A DNA stretch of 31,905 bases from a virus. The stretch covers positions 1-31,905 of the IMG/VR virus record IMGVR_UViG_3300027908_000043. One strand, given 5' to 3'. The translations under genes and the position numbers were made by a program. How positions within the stretch are numbered: position 1 is the first letter of the stretch; every line of letters begins with the position of its first letter. Under the pieces are notes generated by a model, which was given only the letters and a program-made list of their open reading frames with translations, searched no databases and was not told where the DNA came from. Positions 8,459 to 16,670 of this stretch are shown here, piece by piece.

Positions 8459-8804
8459 TGTCGCCGTCGCTGCTGTTCCTTTGGGGGCCGAGCCAATGCG
8501 AGATGACCGCCCCAAACCCTGCGGTTAAGCCGCCAACGACGCTGGCGGTGATTTCATCGGCGGGGACGGTGAAGAACAGGCAGAAAGTGACCGCGCCGAT
8601 GAAGGAAAGGACGACGACCAGCGACAAAGTAAGCACGCCATGGCTCGGGTCGAACCTGCTGGCGACGATCAGCAGGACCGCCGTGAACAGGACCGCGCAA
8701 GCCAACCCGATAGTCGCAGGATAATCCAATATCCTTGGCGTCGGCGGCGGCACGATGAGGTCCTCGGGCCGCAACGGATTGATCTGCGCCAGCGTCATCT
8801 TCAT
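8442..8804 (-). CDS. Three-helix membrane protein, holin candidate
   Basis: The protein has 120 residues. The ATG at 8804 overlaps the upstream stop (ATGA). Hydrophobic segments occur at about residues 27-48 (IGLACAVLFTAVLLIVAS), 55-78 (LTLSLVVVLSFIGAVTFCLF) and 86-105. It has a short charged C-terminus (NSSDGDNERHR). Three transmembrane helices and a hydrophilic tail match class I holin layout. Its location two genes from the endolysin supports this. No family is recognised. Confidence 0.6.
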   Translation of the reverse strand: MKMTLAQINPLRPEDLIVPPPTPRILDYPATIGLACAVLFTAVLLIVASRFDPSHGVLTLSLVVVLSFIGAVTFCLFFTVPADEITASVVGGLTAGFGAVISHWLGPQRNSSDGDNERHR

Positions 8805-9031
8805 GACTTCATGACCTTCGACACGCCATAGAGGCCGATGGCCATGCCGCCGATTTCGAGCGAGGTGCGGAACAGGTGTTCGGCCGAGCAAAGATCGGGG
8901 AGCGGAATTTCATTGCGGGCGAGATAGAAGCAGCGATGCACCGCATAGGCGTCGACGAGCGCGAACACGCCGAGGACAGCGAGCGCGCCGCAGAGCGCGA
9001 CAATGCCGACAACGCTCGAATGGACTTCCAT
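8801..9031 (-). CDS. Small membrane protein, lysis cassette
   Basis: The protein has 76 residues, beginning one base after the upstream stop. A clear hydrophobic helix spans residues about 6-30 (VVGIVALCGALAVLGVFALV) and a weaker one about 58-72 (EIGGMAIGLYGVSKV). Two Cys occur near HRCFYL and DLCSAEH. It may be a holin partner. No assigned function. Confidence 0.55.
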   Translation of the reverse strand: MEVHSSVVGIVALCGALAVLGVFALVDAYAVHRCFYLARNEIPLPDLCSAEHLFRTSLEIGGMAIGLYGVSKVMKS

Positions 9032-9032
9032 T

Positions 9033-9386
9033 TCATTTCAGCATCTTCAAGAGATTGGCGGGCGGGAACACGGTCGCCGCCGCGCCGATGATCATGTCCT
9101 TGATGTCGCCCGTGTCGTAGCCTTCGGCCTTCACCTGCGGCTTGAGGTCGGCCGCCACCTTGGCTGCGGCGCCGAGCAGGGCCTGCGGGTCGTCGATCTT
9201 GCCCTGGACGACGAGCTTGCCTGCTTCGGTCAGCGCCGCGCGCCGGATCTCGCCCTCGTTGTCGTCGCTCTCCTTGATGCCGAGATAGGTCCGCAGCCAT
9301 GTGAACGCATAGCCGCAGAGGAGCGTGACGGCTGCGCCTGCGGCGGTGAGGACAATGCGCTGCAGATCGTCGAGGATCGGTTCCAT
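9033..9386 (-). CDS. Holin-like protein with N-terminal membrane helix
   Basis: The protein has 117 residues. The ATG at 9386 shares one base with the endolysin stop (TGATG). A membrane helix spans residues about 11-32 (IVLTAAGAAVTLLCGYAFTW). A long charged helical region follows (EIRRAALTEAGKLVVQGKID), and the C-terminus reads IIGAAATVFPPANLLKML. This layout, with one N-terminal helix and a helical cytoplasmic part next to an endolysin, is typical of LL-H/superfamily-6-type phage holins. It is the best holin candidate by position. Confidence 0.65.
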   Translation of the reverse strand: MEPILDDLQRIVLTAAGAAVTLLCGYAFTWLRTYLGIKESDDNEGEIRRAALTEAGKLVVQGKIDDPQALLGAAAKVAADLKPQVKAEGYDTGDIKDMIIGAAATVFPPANLLKMLK

Positions 9387-10096
9387 CAGCTCGTCTCCAC
9401 GATGATGTTGTCGCCGAGCCTGATCCGCACCGGCTTGTCGGACGAGATCGTGATCAGCGGGCCTTCCGGCTCGGGCTCAGGCTCTGGCTCCGGCGTCGGC
9501 GCGGTGACGATGGCGTCCTTGAACTTCCAGTAGTAGCCCGCGATGGTCTGGGCCTTGTCGGTGCCGTTGACGACGCGCCGCGCGTTGATCGGGTCCTCGA
9601 CTGTCGCGTTGAAATATTTCGGCAGGCCGACGCCCGTGAACCAGCCAATGGTCATGCCGTCATAGAGGACGAGCGCCGACGGCTCGTCGTTCAGCATCTT
9701 GTCGGGATATTGATAGAGAGGAACGTCGACCCCGTAGTTCTTTTTGAGCTGATCCTGGCCCTTTTGGTAGTTGGTGTCCCAGGTCAGTTGAACGTGGCCA
9801 CGACCATAGTAGACGTTGTTATAGGGGCCGCAGGCTGTCCAATATTTCCCTGGCGGATTTCCGTATGGCTTGCCGCCGTTCTCCTTGACCGGCGTCATCT
9901 TCTTCCCCGTCTCATGAAAGACGGTGGCCATGCAGTAGGCGAGCCACTTATTGCCGTCGCGCGGATTGGGCCCTTCGAAAAACGTCTCCCAAACGTCGAG
10001 GAGATAGTTCATGCCGTCGACTTGGCTCTGAGAGAGAGAGCCGCCGAACAGCGACGAGCGGACGGTGTTGAAGAAGATGTCGCGGTCGATCATCAT
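9386..10096 (-). CDS. Endolysin, GH19 chitinase/lysozyme-like
   Basis: The protein has 236 residues from the ATG at 10096; the adjacent ATG at 10093 is equally possible, since the sequence ATGATGA overlaps the upstream stop. The catalytic-type motif ATVFHETG is at residues 57-64, with Glu62 the likely general acid. PVKENGGKPYGN follows, then YYGRGHVQLTWDTNY at about 96-110, all diagnostic for the GH19 fold used by many phage muramidases. After residue 198 there is a Pro-Glu repeat linker (about PEPEPEPEPE) and a small beta-strand tail (LITISSDKPVRIRLGDN). No signal peptide is seen, so release should depend on a holin, in keeping with the membrane proteins downstream. It cleaves peptidoglycan at lysis. 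Confidence 0.85.
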   Translation of the reverse strand: MMIDRDIFFNTVRSSLFGGSLSQSQVDGMNYLLDVWETFFEGPNPRDGNKWLAYCMATVFHETGKKMTPVKENGGKPYGNPPGKYWTACGPYNNVYYGRGHVQLTWDTNYQKGQDQLKKNYGVDVPLYQYPDKMLNDEPSALVLYDGMTIGWFTGVGLPKYFNATVEDPINARRVVNGTDKAQTIAGYYWKFKDAIVTAPTPEPEPEPEPEGPLITISSDKPVRIRLGDNIIVETS

Positions 10097-11607
10097 CCCA
10101 CCCGTGAGTTGAGGGTCATGCCGGGGACGGTGTTCTCGGCGAGCGGGATTTTGCGCTTGGCCCACCAGTCGAGGACATGCTCCGGCGAGACGCCGAGGAC
10201 GCGCGAAGTGTGTTCGAGCTGGTCGTTGAGCAGGTCGGGCAGGATCTTCGGAGGCGAGCGCAGGCCCGTCAGCGGGCCATAACCGAACCACCCGGCGGCC
10301 TGGGCCTGCGCAGGCTGGATGCCGAGCTTCTCGGCCGCGTCGTACCAGGGGTCCGACATCGGGCCGTATTCGGTCTGCTTGTAGACGCCGCCCTTGGTCG
10401 CGCCCTCCAGCGTGTCCTTGATCGCGCCGACGTCGAGGGGCTGGCTGGGCTTGAAGCCTCCAGCGCCCTGGTAGTCCTGATAGCCCTGCTTGGTGAACCA
10501 GGAGGGCGGGAGCTGGCCGGGGTTGAGCTGGTCGAAGTTGTAGAGGGTCGCGCGGATGTTGTGGGTGTCGGCGGTGACATCGGCCTGATTGCCGCTCCAG
10601 CCCTCGCGGAACATGGTGGGCTTGGGGTTGGTGTTGATGTTCTCCGTCCCCTTCGCGAACTGGTCCGCGAGGTCGACGTGCATGCCCATCATCGGGAAGC
10701 CGGGCGCATTGCCTTCCTGCTCCCAGGCGGCGCGGTCGAGCGGATCGCCCGAGGCTCGGCGCCATTGCAGGAGCGAGCTGTTGCGCATGTTCTGCGGCGT
10801 AGCGGTGCGGGGCGAGGTGGCCGCGCCCTGGCCCGCCCAGTCGCGCATGAACTTGGTGGCCTCGTCGGGATCGAGGACGCCCTGCCTCACGAGCTGATCG
10901 AGGATCGGCGAGGTCGAATAGAACTGCGACAGGCGGCCCATCGGATTGTTGGGATCGGCGAGCTGCGGGCCGAGGTCGCCCGCGATCCGGTCGGCGATCT
11001 GCGAGCGCGCGTCGATGATCGGCTGCGCGCGCCCACCCGCAGGCATCTGCTTTGTGTCCGGCCATGGGGCGGGCAATTGATCGCGGTACGAGGTCTGCTG
11101 GACGGTCGAGTTATTGCGGGCGAGCGCCTCCGGCGACACGTCGAACATCGGGTTCTGCGCGGTCGGCCAGGGCGCGCTCTTGGTGTCGGCGACCGAGGCC
11201 TTGATGGCGGCGATGTCGTCGCTGGTCGGGTTGGCGCGGGTGATGATGGCGGGAGCGCGCCGGGCCGCGCCTGCGGTGAGCGCGCCCTCAGGGGCGGTCG
11301 CGAGGCCGGAGCCCGCCGTGGCGACCGCCGTCATGTCGCCGACGCGCGCCTGGGTGGCCGGGTCGGCCATGCTGGCCTTGCCGGTGGCGACATCGCCGGG
11401 CAGCGACGCGCCGCTCCTGGCGGTGTTCCAGAGGCTCTGGAGTATCTTGGGCCACCAGTAGCCGCTGTCCTGGCTTTGGGGCGCTGGCGGGGCTCCCTGG
11501 GGCGCCTGGGGGAAGTCGGACAGGACCGGGACCCGCGCCCCAGGCGCGGCCGGTTGCGAGTAGCGCGGCGGCAGGTTGCCGAACAGGAGATCGTCCCAGC
11601 CCGCCAT
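10093..11607 (-). CDS. Large structural-region protein of unknown function
   Basis: The protein has 504 residues from the ATG at 11607, sharing one base with the upstream stop (TGATG). The N-terminus is Pro/Gln-rich (residues about 18-48). The central part contains PMGRLSQFYSTSPILDQLV, DEATKFMRDWAGQGAATSPR and LLQWRRASGDPLDRAAWEQE. The C-terminal part has TEYGPMSDPWYDAAEKLGI, AQAAGWFGYGPLTGLRSPP and EHVLDWWAKRKIPLAE. Similar blocks occur, to my knowledge, in large phage proteins of the DUF7178 type, without a proven role. Its place between the capsid and lysis genes suggests a virion-packaged or head-associated protein. It is among the better targets for structure prediction in this window. 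Confidence 0.6.
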   Translation of the reverse strand: MAGWDDLLFGNLPPRYSQPAAPGARVPVLSDFPQAPQGAPPAPQSQDSGYWWPKILQSLWNTARSGASLPGDVATGKASMADPATQARVGDMTAVATAGSGLATAPEGALTAGAARRAPAIITRANPTSDDIAAIKASVADTKSAPWPTAQNPMFDVSPEALARNNSTVQQTSYRDQLPAPWPDTKQMPAGGRAQPIIDARSQIADRIAGDLGPQLADPNNPMGRLSQFYSTSPILDQLVRQGVLDPDEATKFMRDWAGQGAATSPRTATPQNMRNSSLLQWRRASGDPLDRAAWEQEGNAPGFPMMGMHVDLADQFAKGTENINTNPKPTMFREGWSGNQADVTADTHNIRATLYNFDQLNPGQLPPSWFTKQGYQDYQGAGGFKPSQPLDVGAIKDTLEGATKGGVYKQTEYGPMSDPWYDAAEKLGIQPAQAQAAGWFGYGPLTGLRSPPKILPDLLNDQLEHTSRVLGVSPEHVLDWWAKRKIPLAENTVPGMTLNSRVG

Positions 11608-11906
11608 CAGACGCGGCCCTGCCAGATGCGGAAGGGCGCGGCCTCGGAGGAGTTGAGGTAGAGCGCCCAGGCGCGCTCGTCCCACTGCTCGCGGACGCTG
11701 CGCTCGTAGACCTCGATGGGGATGCGGGCGAGGAGCTTGTTGACGCCGTTGTGCGACATCGTCTCGCGGTCGCGCGCGATCCCGTCGAGGATCTCGTCGA
11801 GAACCTGCTCGGTGTGGACGGTGAAGTCCTCAGGGCGGTCGTCGTCGGTGATGAGCGTGCGCCGCACGCCATCCGCGTTGCGGTAGGTCGTGCGGCGTTC
11901 GGTCAC
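11607..11906 (-). CDS. Small head-region protein, unknown function
   Basis: The protein has 99 residues beginning with GTG at 11906, in a GTGA overlap with the capsid stop; no ATG of similar position exists. The sequence is highly charged, with RRTTYRNADGVRRTL near the N-terminus and HTEQVLDEILDGIARDRETM in the centre. The C-terminus contains EVYERSVREQWDERAWALYL. It may be a capsid-associated or head-completion protein judging by position. No family is recognised. Confidence 0.6.
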   Translation of the reverse strand: MTERRTTYRNADGVRRTLITDDDRPEDFTVHTEQVLDEILDGIARDRETMSHNGVNKLLARIPIEVYERSVREQWDERAWALYLNSSEAAPFRIWQGRV

Positions 11907-12910
11907 TTCTTGATGCCGTTGAACAGGATGTGCGCCAACGGGTTGCGCATTTCGACGCCCCACTCGCACACGATCATGCGCGTCTCGGCGTCGCCGACGC
12001 GGGCCATCAGGAACTGCCTGAAGGCGCGGAAGAAGGCCACCGCCGCGTAATCAGGGTCGATCAACAAACCCACGTCGGGCGCGAGCCAGCGCGACGGCGC
12101 GACCTTCACGCGGCCAAAATCCGTCGCAATAACATCGATCGTGCTCACCACTTCGGTCTTGCCGACCAGGACCTGCGAGGTCGAGCGGCCAGTGAAGGTG
12201 GAGATGGTGCGCTTCGGGCCGGGCGGGACGATCCACATCGTGGGCGAGCCGCCGTTGACGTAGGCCTGCTGCATCGCATCGCCGAGCATGACCTCGGTGA
12301 TGGTCACCTGCGACCCAGCGGCCGGGGCCGCGAAGGCGTCGGTGGAGGCGACGGGCAGGCCGGTGACGACGGTGCCGGGCGCGACCGCTGCGGCGACGGT
12401 CGAGTTCTTGTCGACGGCGCGGCCGAGCCAGTGGGCGAAGGCTTCGGTGGTCCTCGCGGTGGGGCCGCTGTCATTGCCGTCGTTACGGGGCTGACGGGAG
12501 CAGAGGATGCTCTCCATGTCGCTTTTGAGGACCTTGGCGGCGAGGGCCATCTGGTGAGCCATCTCGCTCCCCTTGCCCGCCGCGTCGCTCTCCTCCTGCG
12601 AGCCTGAGACGGTGGCGTCGCGCTCGCTGATCTGCGTCACGTTGTTGCGGCGGATGGTCGGCTGGGACGGGCCGTTGCTCAACGCGAACCCTTCAACCTG
12701 CGCATTCGCCAAGTTGACGAGCGGCAGGAACTCGGTCTGCCAGTCGAAGATCCTGTTCTTTACATTGCGACGCCGGATCGCCGACATGACCGGCGTATCG
12801 AAGGGGTCAATGTTGTAGATGGCGTTGCTGAGATCTTCGCGGTTCGCCTGGGCGTTATAGGTGGTAAATGCGTTCGTGACCTTGGGCACGATAGTCATCC
12901 TTTCGGGCAT
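11903..12910 (-). CDS. Major capsid protein (HK97-like fold, DUF5309-type)
   Basis: The protein has 335 residues from the ATG at 12910 with GGCGGA about nine bases upstream; a second ATG at 12898 is possible. The opening (VTNAFTTYNAQANREDLSNA) and the sequence NIDPFDTPVMSAIRRRNVKN are typical of the DUF5309-type HK97-fold capsid proteins seen in short-tailed and siphovirus-like phages. LPLVNLANAQVEGF, then MALAAKVLKSDMESILCSRQ, and the C-terminal GDAETRMIVCEWGVEMRNP also fit that family. The gene directly follows the scaffold gene, as is usual, and is separated from it by two hairpins in an 84-base gap that could boost or protect its message. Confidence 0.8.
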   Translation of the reverse strand: MPERMTIVPKVTNAFTTYNAQANREDLSNAIYNIDPFDTPVMSAIRRRNVKNRIFDWQTEFLPLVNLANAQVEGFALSNGPSQPTIRRNNVTQISERDATVSGSQEESDAAGKGSEMAHQMALAAKVLKSDMESILCSRQPRNDGNDSGPTARTTEAFAHWLGRAVDKNSTVAAAVAPGTVVTGLPVASTDAFAAPAAGSQVTITEVMLGDAMQQAYVNGGSPTMWIVPPGPKRTISTFTGRSTSQVLVGKTEVVSTIDVIATDFGRVKVAPSRWLAPDVGLLIDPDYAAVAFFRAFRQFLMARVGDAETRMIVCEWGVEMRNPLAHILFNGIKK

Positions 12911-12919
12911 GAGAGAATA

Positions 12920-12991
12920 TCCGCCGTTCGGTGGCGGACTATTGGCTCTAGCCCGAAGGTCTAGACTATGGGCTCCAGTCCTAAGACTGGA
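12920..12991. promoter_or_regulatory. Two hairpins between scaffold and capsid genes
   Basis: The 84-base gap upstream of the capsid start holds TCCGCC/GGCGGA (12920-12938, 7-base loop) and TCCAGTC/GACTGGA (12974-12991, CTAA loop). The second begins four bases after the scaffold stop. Neither is followed by a T-run on the minus strand, so a processing or mRNA-stability element upstream of the highly expressed capsid gene is more likely than a terminator. Confidence 0.55.
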
Positions 12992-12994
12992 CGA

Positions 12995-14152
12995 CTACTG
13001 TCGCGGGCGCAGCATCTGCGCGAACACGCCCGCAGCGTCATCAACGCGGCCGGTGGCTTGCAGCCGCCTCATCGCGTCGTTCATCCCGCGCTGGGCGCTA
13101 TTGCCGACGCGCGGGGCCGATCCAGGCTGGAGCGCGCCCCCGCGCTCCGGCTGCACCGGGAAGGGTTTATTGGCCATCATGCGGTCGTACTTGGCCGCCT
13201 TGTGCAGGATCGAGAGCATGCGCTCGTCGTAGGTCGTGCCGATCTCGTCCTCGCTGAAGCCGTGGTTTATCGCGGTCTGCCGCATGCCGCTGATCGCGTG
13301 GTCGACCTCGGTCTGGTTGGCGAGCTTGTTCCTGGCGCGGAACTTGTCGAACTCGGCCCGCGCGTAGGATGCGGTCTGCTGCGCGCTCTGCTGGTAGGCC
13401 TCGCGCTGCGCCGTCTCGCGGCGCTGGCGGATCTGGTTGAGCGTGCCGTAGACCTGCTTGAAGTTCTGTTCGAGCTGGCGGGCGGCGGCCGGGTCCTGCT
13501 TGTAGAGTTGGTCCCAGTTTGGCTCCTGGGGGATCAGCGCCGAGAACTCCTGCTCCTGGTGCTGGCAGAGCTGGATGTAGGCGTCGCGGGCCTGTTGGGC
13601 CTCCGCGCCGCGCTGGTCGATGGTCTTGGCGACCTCGACCATCTGGCGCATGCGGTGGTTGAACGTCTCCTCGCGCTGATAGCCTCTGAGCGCCTCGTTG
13701 AGGCTGACCTCGACTTCGGCGCCGTCTACCTGGATCTTGTACCGGGGCGAGGCGTCCTCGCCGGGGTCCCCTTCGGCGCCGTCCCCCTTGTCTGGTTTTT
13801 CAGCGTCTGGATCGGCATCGTCGGGGCCTTCGCCGATCCGCTCGGGCGGCTGATCTTCGGCTGCGCCGTCATTGTCGTTGGCGGGGGCTGCAGGACGTTT
13901 CGCGGGCTTCGGAACGGCGTCCCCTTCTTCAGACCGGCCATCGGCAACTCTCCTCTCCTGTTCGAGCAGGCGGGGGTCCGCGCCGCCGTCGCGGGTGTCG
14001 CCCCGGTCGTCGCCTTCGACTTCGCGGGGTTGGAAGATCGCCTCCGGCTTGCCGGTCGAGACGAAGCGCCCCGACACGTCGCGCTGGCGCGTCGCCTGAG
14101 GGATTTCTTGCGCGAAAGCCTCGCGCGCCTCGTCCAGGCCTTCAGGCGCCAT
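12995..14152 (-). CDS. Scaffolding protein
   Basis: The protein has 385 residues from the ATG at 14152, overlapping the upstream small gene by 11 bases. The N-terminal half is acidic and low in complexity (GAEGDPGEDASPRYKIQVDG preceded by Asp/Pro/Glu-rich sequence). A long helical segment follows (MRQMVEVAKTIDQRGAEAQQ, then QLEQNFKQVYGTLNQIRQRR and more), Gln- and Arg-rich. The C-terminus is basic with PFPVQPERGGALQPG. This acidic, helical, low-complexity layout immediately before the capsid gene is characteristic of internal scaffolds. The segment YKIQVDGAEVEVSLNEALRG also occurs in scaffold-like phage proteins. It is expected to be absent from the mature head. Confidence 0.75.
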   Translation of the reverse strand: MAPEGLDEAREAFAQEIPQATRQRDVSGRFVSTGKPEAIFQPREVEGDDRGDTRDGGADPRLLEQERRVADGRSEEGDAVPKPAKRPAAPANDNDGAAEDQPPERIGEGPDDADPDAEKPDKGDGAEGDPGEDASPRYKIQVDGAEVEVSLNEALRGYQREETFNHRMRQMVEVAKTIDQRGAEAQQARDAYIQLCQHQEQEFSALIPQEPNWDQLYKQDPAAARQLEQNFKQVYGTLNQIRQRRETAQREAYQQSAQQTASYARAEFDKFRARNKLANQTEVDHAISGMRQTAINHGFSEDEIGTTYDERMLSILHKAAKYDRMMANKPFPVQPERGGALQPGSAPRVGNSAQRGMNDAMRRLQATGRVDDAAGVFAQMLRPRQ

Positions 14153-14423
14153 GGCTGGCGCTCCGCTGGGCGTCGAGGCGGTAATTGTCGAGGAGGTTGC
14201 CGAGCGCGACCGGGATCACGTCGAGAGCGCGCAGGCGGGCCGCCAATTCGTCCTGGCGCACGCCAGCGTGCTGCTGGTCGAGCAGCTCGTTGATCCACTG
14301 GTTGCGGAGCTGACGGTAGACGTGGCCGAAGGCCCGGTCGGACAGGAGAGCTTTGGCGGCGCCCGAGAGTTCCCGGCGCTCGCTTAAGTTCTCGACCTTC
14401 TCTCTACCGCCCAGCGCCGACAT
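14142..14423 (-). CDS. Small helical protein between portal and scaffold
   Basis: The protein has 93 residues from the ATG at 14423; a TTG at 14441 in the same frame would add six residues but lies inside a hairpin. The sequence is mainly helical: EKVENLSERRELSGAAKALL, FGHVYRQLRNQWINELLDQQ, and a Leu/Arg-rich end. It overlaps the scaffold start by 11 bases. No known family is recognised; it may act in head assembly by position. Confidence 0.6.
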   Translation of the reverse strand: MSALGGREKVENLSERRELSGAAKALLSDRAFGHVYRQLRNQWINELLDQQHAGVRQDELAARLRALDVIPVALGNLLDNYRLDAQRSASHGA

Positions 14424-14434
14424 GTGACCATCGG

Positions 14435-14469
14435 CAACCAAGTTGTCATGGGGACAACTTCACTGGTTG
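14435..14469. promoter_or_regulatory. Long bulged hairpin between portal stop and next gene
   Basis: An inner stem AAGTTGTC/GACAACTT (14440-14447 with 14453-14460) has an ATGGG loop. An outer stem CAACCA/TGGTTG (14435-14440 with 14464-14469) is separated by a CAC bulge. On the minus strand the hairpin ends 12 bases before the ATG of the 14142-14423 gene. No good Shine-Dalgarno lies between them, so the structure may limit or expose that start, or mark an RNase III-type processing site. Confidence 0.5.
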
Positions 14470-14489
14470 CTTAAATGAATACTTCGCTT

Positions 14490-16670
14490 TTAGCCTTCCG
14501 GCAAGCCGCCGCTCGATGACGGCGCGGGCGGCGCGACGGCCTTGGCCATGTCGACCACGACCTGGGCCATGTCGACCTGATGATCGAGGGCGAGCCCGGC
14601 TTCCTGCACGCGGATCTTCTCGGCCTCGTAGGCCGCCTCCTGGGCGAGCTTCTTCTGCCGGAACGCCTCGTCCAGGGCCTGCTTCTGGGCGTTGGCCTGC
14701 TGGTCGCCCTGGGCCTTGGCGGTCTGCATCTTGACCCGCTCGTTGTTGGCCATCGCGGCGATGGTCATCGCGTCGGGCTCCTTCGGCGCGGTCTGCATCT
14801 GCTGGATGACTTGCGGCGGCGGCGTCTTGAAGTACCTCGACACGTTCTTGATGTTGGCGATCTCCAGCATGTCGGTGATCGTGTTCAGCATCTCTGGGAT
14901 GCCGACCACCGGGTTCTGCGGCCCGAATTGCTGGAACACCATCGCCTGATCCTGCTTGATTTGCTGCAGGGTCATCATTCGCACCGTGTCCGAGCCCTTG
15001 CCCAGCGTCGGGTTGACCTCGACCGTCATGTCGGCGTCGAACATCGAGGTGTTGTAAGTCTGCCAGCTCCCGTTGATCTTCAGCGTGCGTTGCTGGTTCT
15101 CGTTCTCGACGATCTCGTTGAACAGGCCGTGGAAGAGATCGCGGAAGCCCGTCTCGGCCAGGACGCGCGCCACCAATTCGGTGCGCTCCTGCTGACCGTT
15201 GATGACCGCCTCGACGCCGATCATGGTCGAGGACTGCAGGGCCTTCGGGTCGAGCCCGCGCGCGGCGTCGGAGAGGCCGGTGCGGCGCTGCTGCACGGCG
15301 TCGAGGTATTCGAGGACCGGCAGCGCCTGCTGACCGACGAACGGGGTGGCGGCGAATTGCACGGCGCTCGAGGGGTCGCCCCGCGTCCTGATCACCGCGC
15401 CCAGGTCGTCGTTGAGCGCGTCGTCGAGATTGGTGACCAGCTCGTTGACGACGGTTTTCGGGTTGATGCTCTCGGCGAGGCTGTCGAGGACGCCGCGCGT
15501 CATGTTGGTCTTGATGCGCTGGATGTCGATGGTCAGGTCGGCGATGCTGTCGCCGACCAGGGTGTGGGCGATGGGGTCGCAGGAAAAGAGCGCGATCTTG
15601 ATCCGGTTGGCGGGCTCGTCGCGGACGATCTCATGGTCCTCGCCCATGGTGCAGACGTAGCGCAGCTCGGGCACGCCGTCGCCGTCGCTGTCGGCGCGGA
15701 TGTACCACTCGCCGTAGAGGACGCCGTCGCCGACGCGGGTCGACATGCCGCGCCCTGGATTGCGGATCATCGCCTCCATGGTGAAGTTGTGGACGTCCTG
15801 GGTCTGCAGGTAGTTCGCGGCGAGGTCGCGCGGGTAGCCCATCGCGGTCAGGTCGTCGATGGAGACGATGCGTTCGTGGCCGACGAGGCGGGACTTGGCG
15901 AAGGTCCTGGCGTAGCGGTCGAGGCGCATCTCTTCCGGCGGCACGCCCTCGACGCGGGTGATCGGCTTGTTCTCGGTTCCCTTGATGGTGACGTCGATGC
16001 CGCCGGTCGCGTTCTGCTTCAGCGTGCCGGGCACGACCTCCGCGCTCGGGTCCTCGGACATCAGCATCTGGAGCTGTTCCATGGTGATGTTCTGGAACTG
16101 CTTGCTCTTCGTCGTCTGGGTGTTGTCGGTCCACCATTTAACGAAGCCGGTCTTGACCGTGAGCGCATCCTTGAACGCGCCGTAGAGGGTCAAAAAGCCC
16201 GCGTTATCCTGCCAGAAAACATAATTGACGTAGTTGGTCGCCTGCTCGGCCATCGCGTCGTCCTGGGGGCTGCGCGGGACGAGGCTGACTACGTTCTCGG
16301 ACGCGGCGAAGATGCGCACCAGGGAGGGCAGCATCATCAGGATGGCGTCGCGCACGTCGGTCGAAATGAAGGAGCTTTTCGACGGGCCCTCGGTCGGGCC
16401 GAGGATCTCTTCGTAGGTGGCGTTGGGGTCCTCGACGATCAGCGTGTCGCTGTAGCCGGTGAGGCCGCCCAGGTTCGGCAGCATGCCGTAGTAATATTTC
16501 TGCGCTTCGTCGCGCTTGGGCGCCAGCACGCTATTCTCATAGTCGCGGCTGTCGGTGATCATCGCGTGGATGAATTGGCGGTAGGTGTCGGGATCGCCGG
16601 GGTCGTATGTGTTGGGGGTTCCGCCGTCACCCTTGAAGGTGAAGATGCGTTCGACGCCGTCGATGGCCAT
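14490..16670 (-). CDS. Portal protein, P22-like
   Basis: The protein has 726 residues from the ATG at 16670. It has the length and pattern of the P22-like portal family: an N-terminal SRDYENSVLAPKRDEAQKYY, then SSFISTDVRDAILMMLPSLV, VNYVFWQDNAGFLTLYGAFK and FVKWWTDNTQ. The middle part has HERIVSIDDLTAMGYPRD, the stem region GDSIADLTIDIQRIKTNMTR, and SLAESINPKTVVNELVTNLD. The C-terminus is a long helical barrel or coiled coil (QGDQQANAQKQALDEAFRQK) ending in a Pro/Ser/Gly tail. The dodecameric portal occupies one capsid vertex and drives DNA entry with the terminase. A hairpin-containing 172-base gap precedes it. Confidence 0.85.
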   Translation of the reverse strand: MAIDGVERIFTFKGDGGTPNTYDPGDPDTYRQFIHAMITDSRDYENSVLAPKRDEAQKYYYGMLPNLGGLTGYSDTLIVEDPNATYEEILGPTEGPSKSSFISTDVRDAILMMLPSLVRIFAASENVVSLVPRSPQDDAMAEQATNYVNYVFWQDNAGFLTLYGAFKDALTVKTGFVKWWTDNTQTTKSKQFQNITMEQLQMLMSEDPSAEVVPGTLKQNATGGIDVTIKGTENKPITRVEGVPPEEMRLDRYARTFAKSRLVGHERIVSIDDLTAMGYPRDLAANYLQTQDVHNFTMEAMIRNPGRGMSTRVGDGVLYGEWYIRADSDGDGVPELRYVCTMGEDHEIVRDEPANRIKIALFSCDPIAHTLVGDSIADLTIDIQRIKTNMTRGVLDSLAESINPKTVVNELVTNLDDALNDDLGAVIRTRGDPSSAVQFAATPFVGQQALPVLEYLDAVQQRRTGLSDAARGLDPKALQSSTMIGVEAVINGQQERTELVARVLAETGFRDLFHGLFNEIVENENQQRTLKINGSWQTYNTSMFDADMTVEVNPTLGKGSDTVRMMTLQQIKQDQAMVFQQFGPQNPVVGIPEMLNTITDMLEIANIKNVSRYFKTPPPQVIQQMQTAPKEPDAMTIAAMANNERVKMQTAKAQGDQQANAQKQALDEAFRQKKLAQEAAYEAEKIRVQEAGLALDHQVDMAQVVVDMAKAVAPPAPSSSGGLPEG

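Noticed and set aside
10177-11661. A 494-codon plus-strand frame opposite the 10093-11607 gene
   Set aside because: Antisense shadow by composition; no ribosome binding site and no conserved motif.
12940-12970. CTAG-containing repeats near the capsid leader as further regulator sites
   Set aside because: They share only CTAG with the 14-bp site flanking the HTH gene; the palindromic GTAG-NN-CTAC core is missing.
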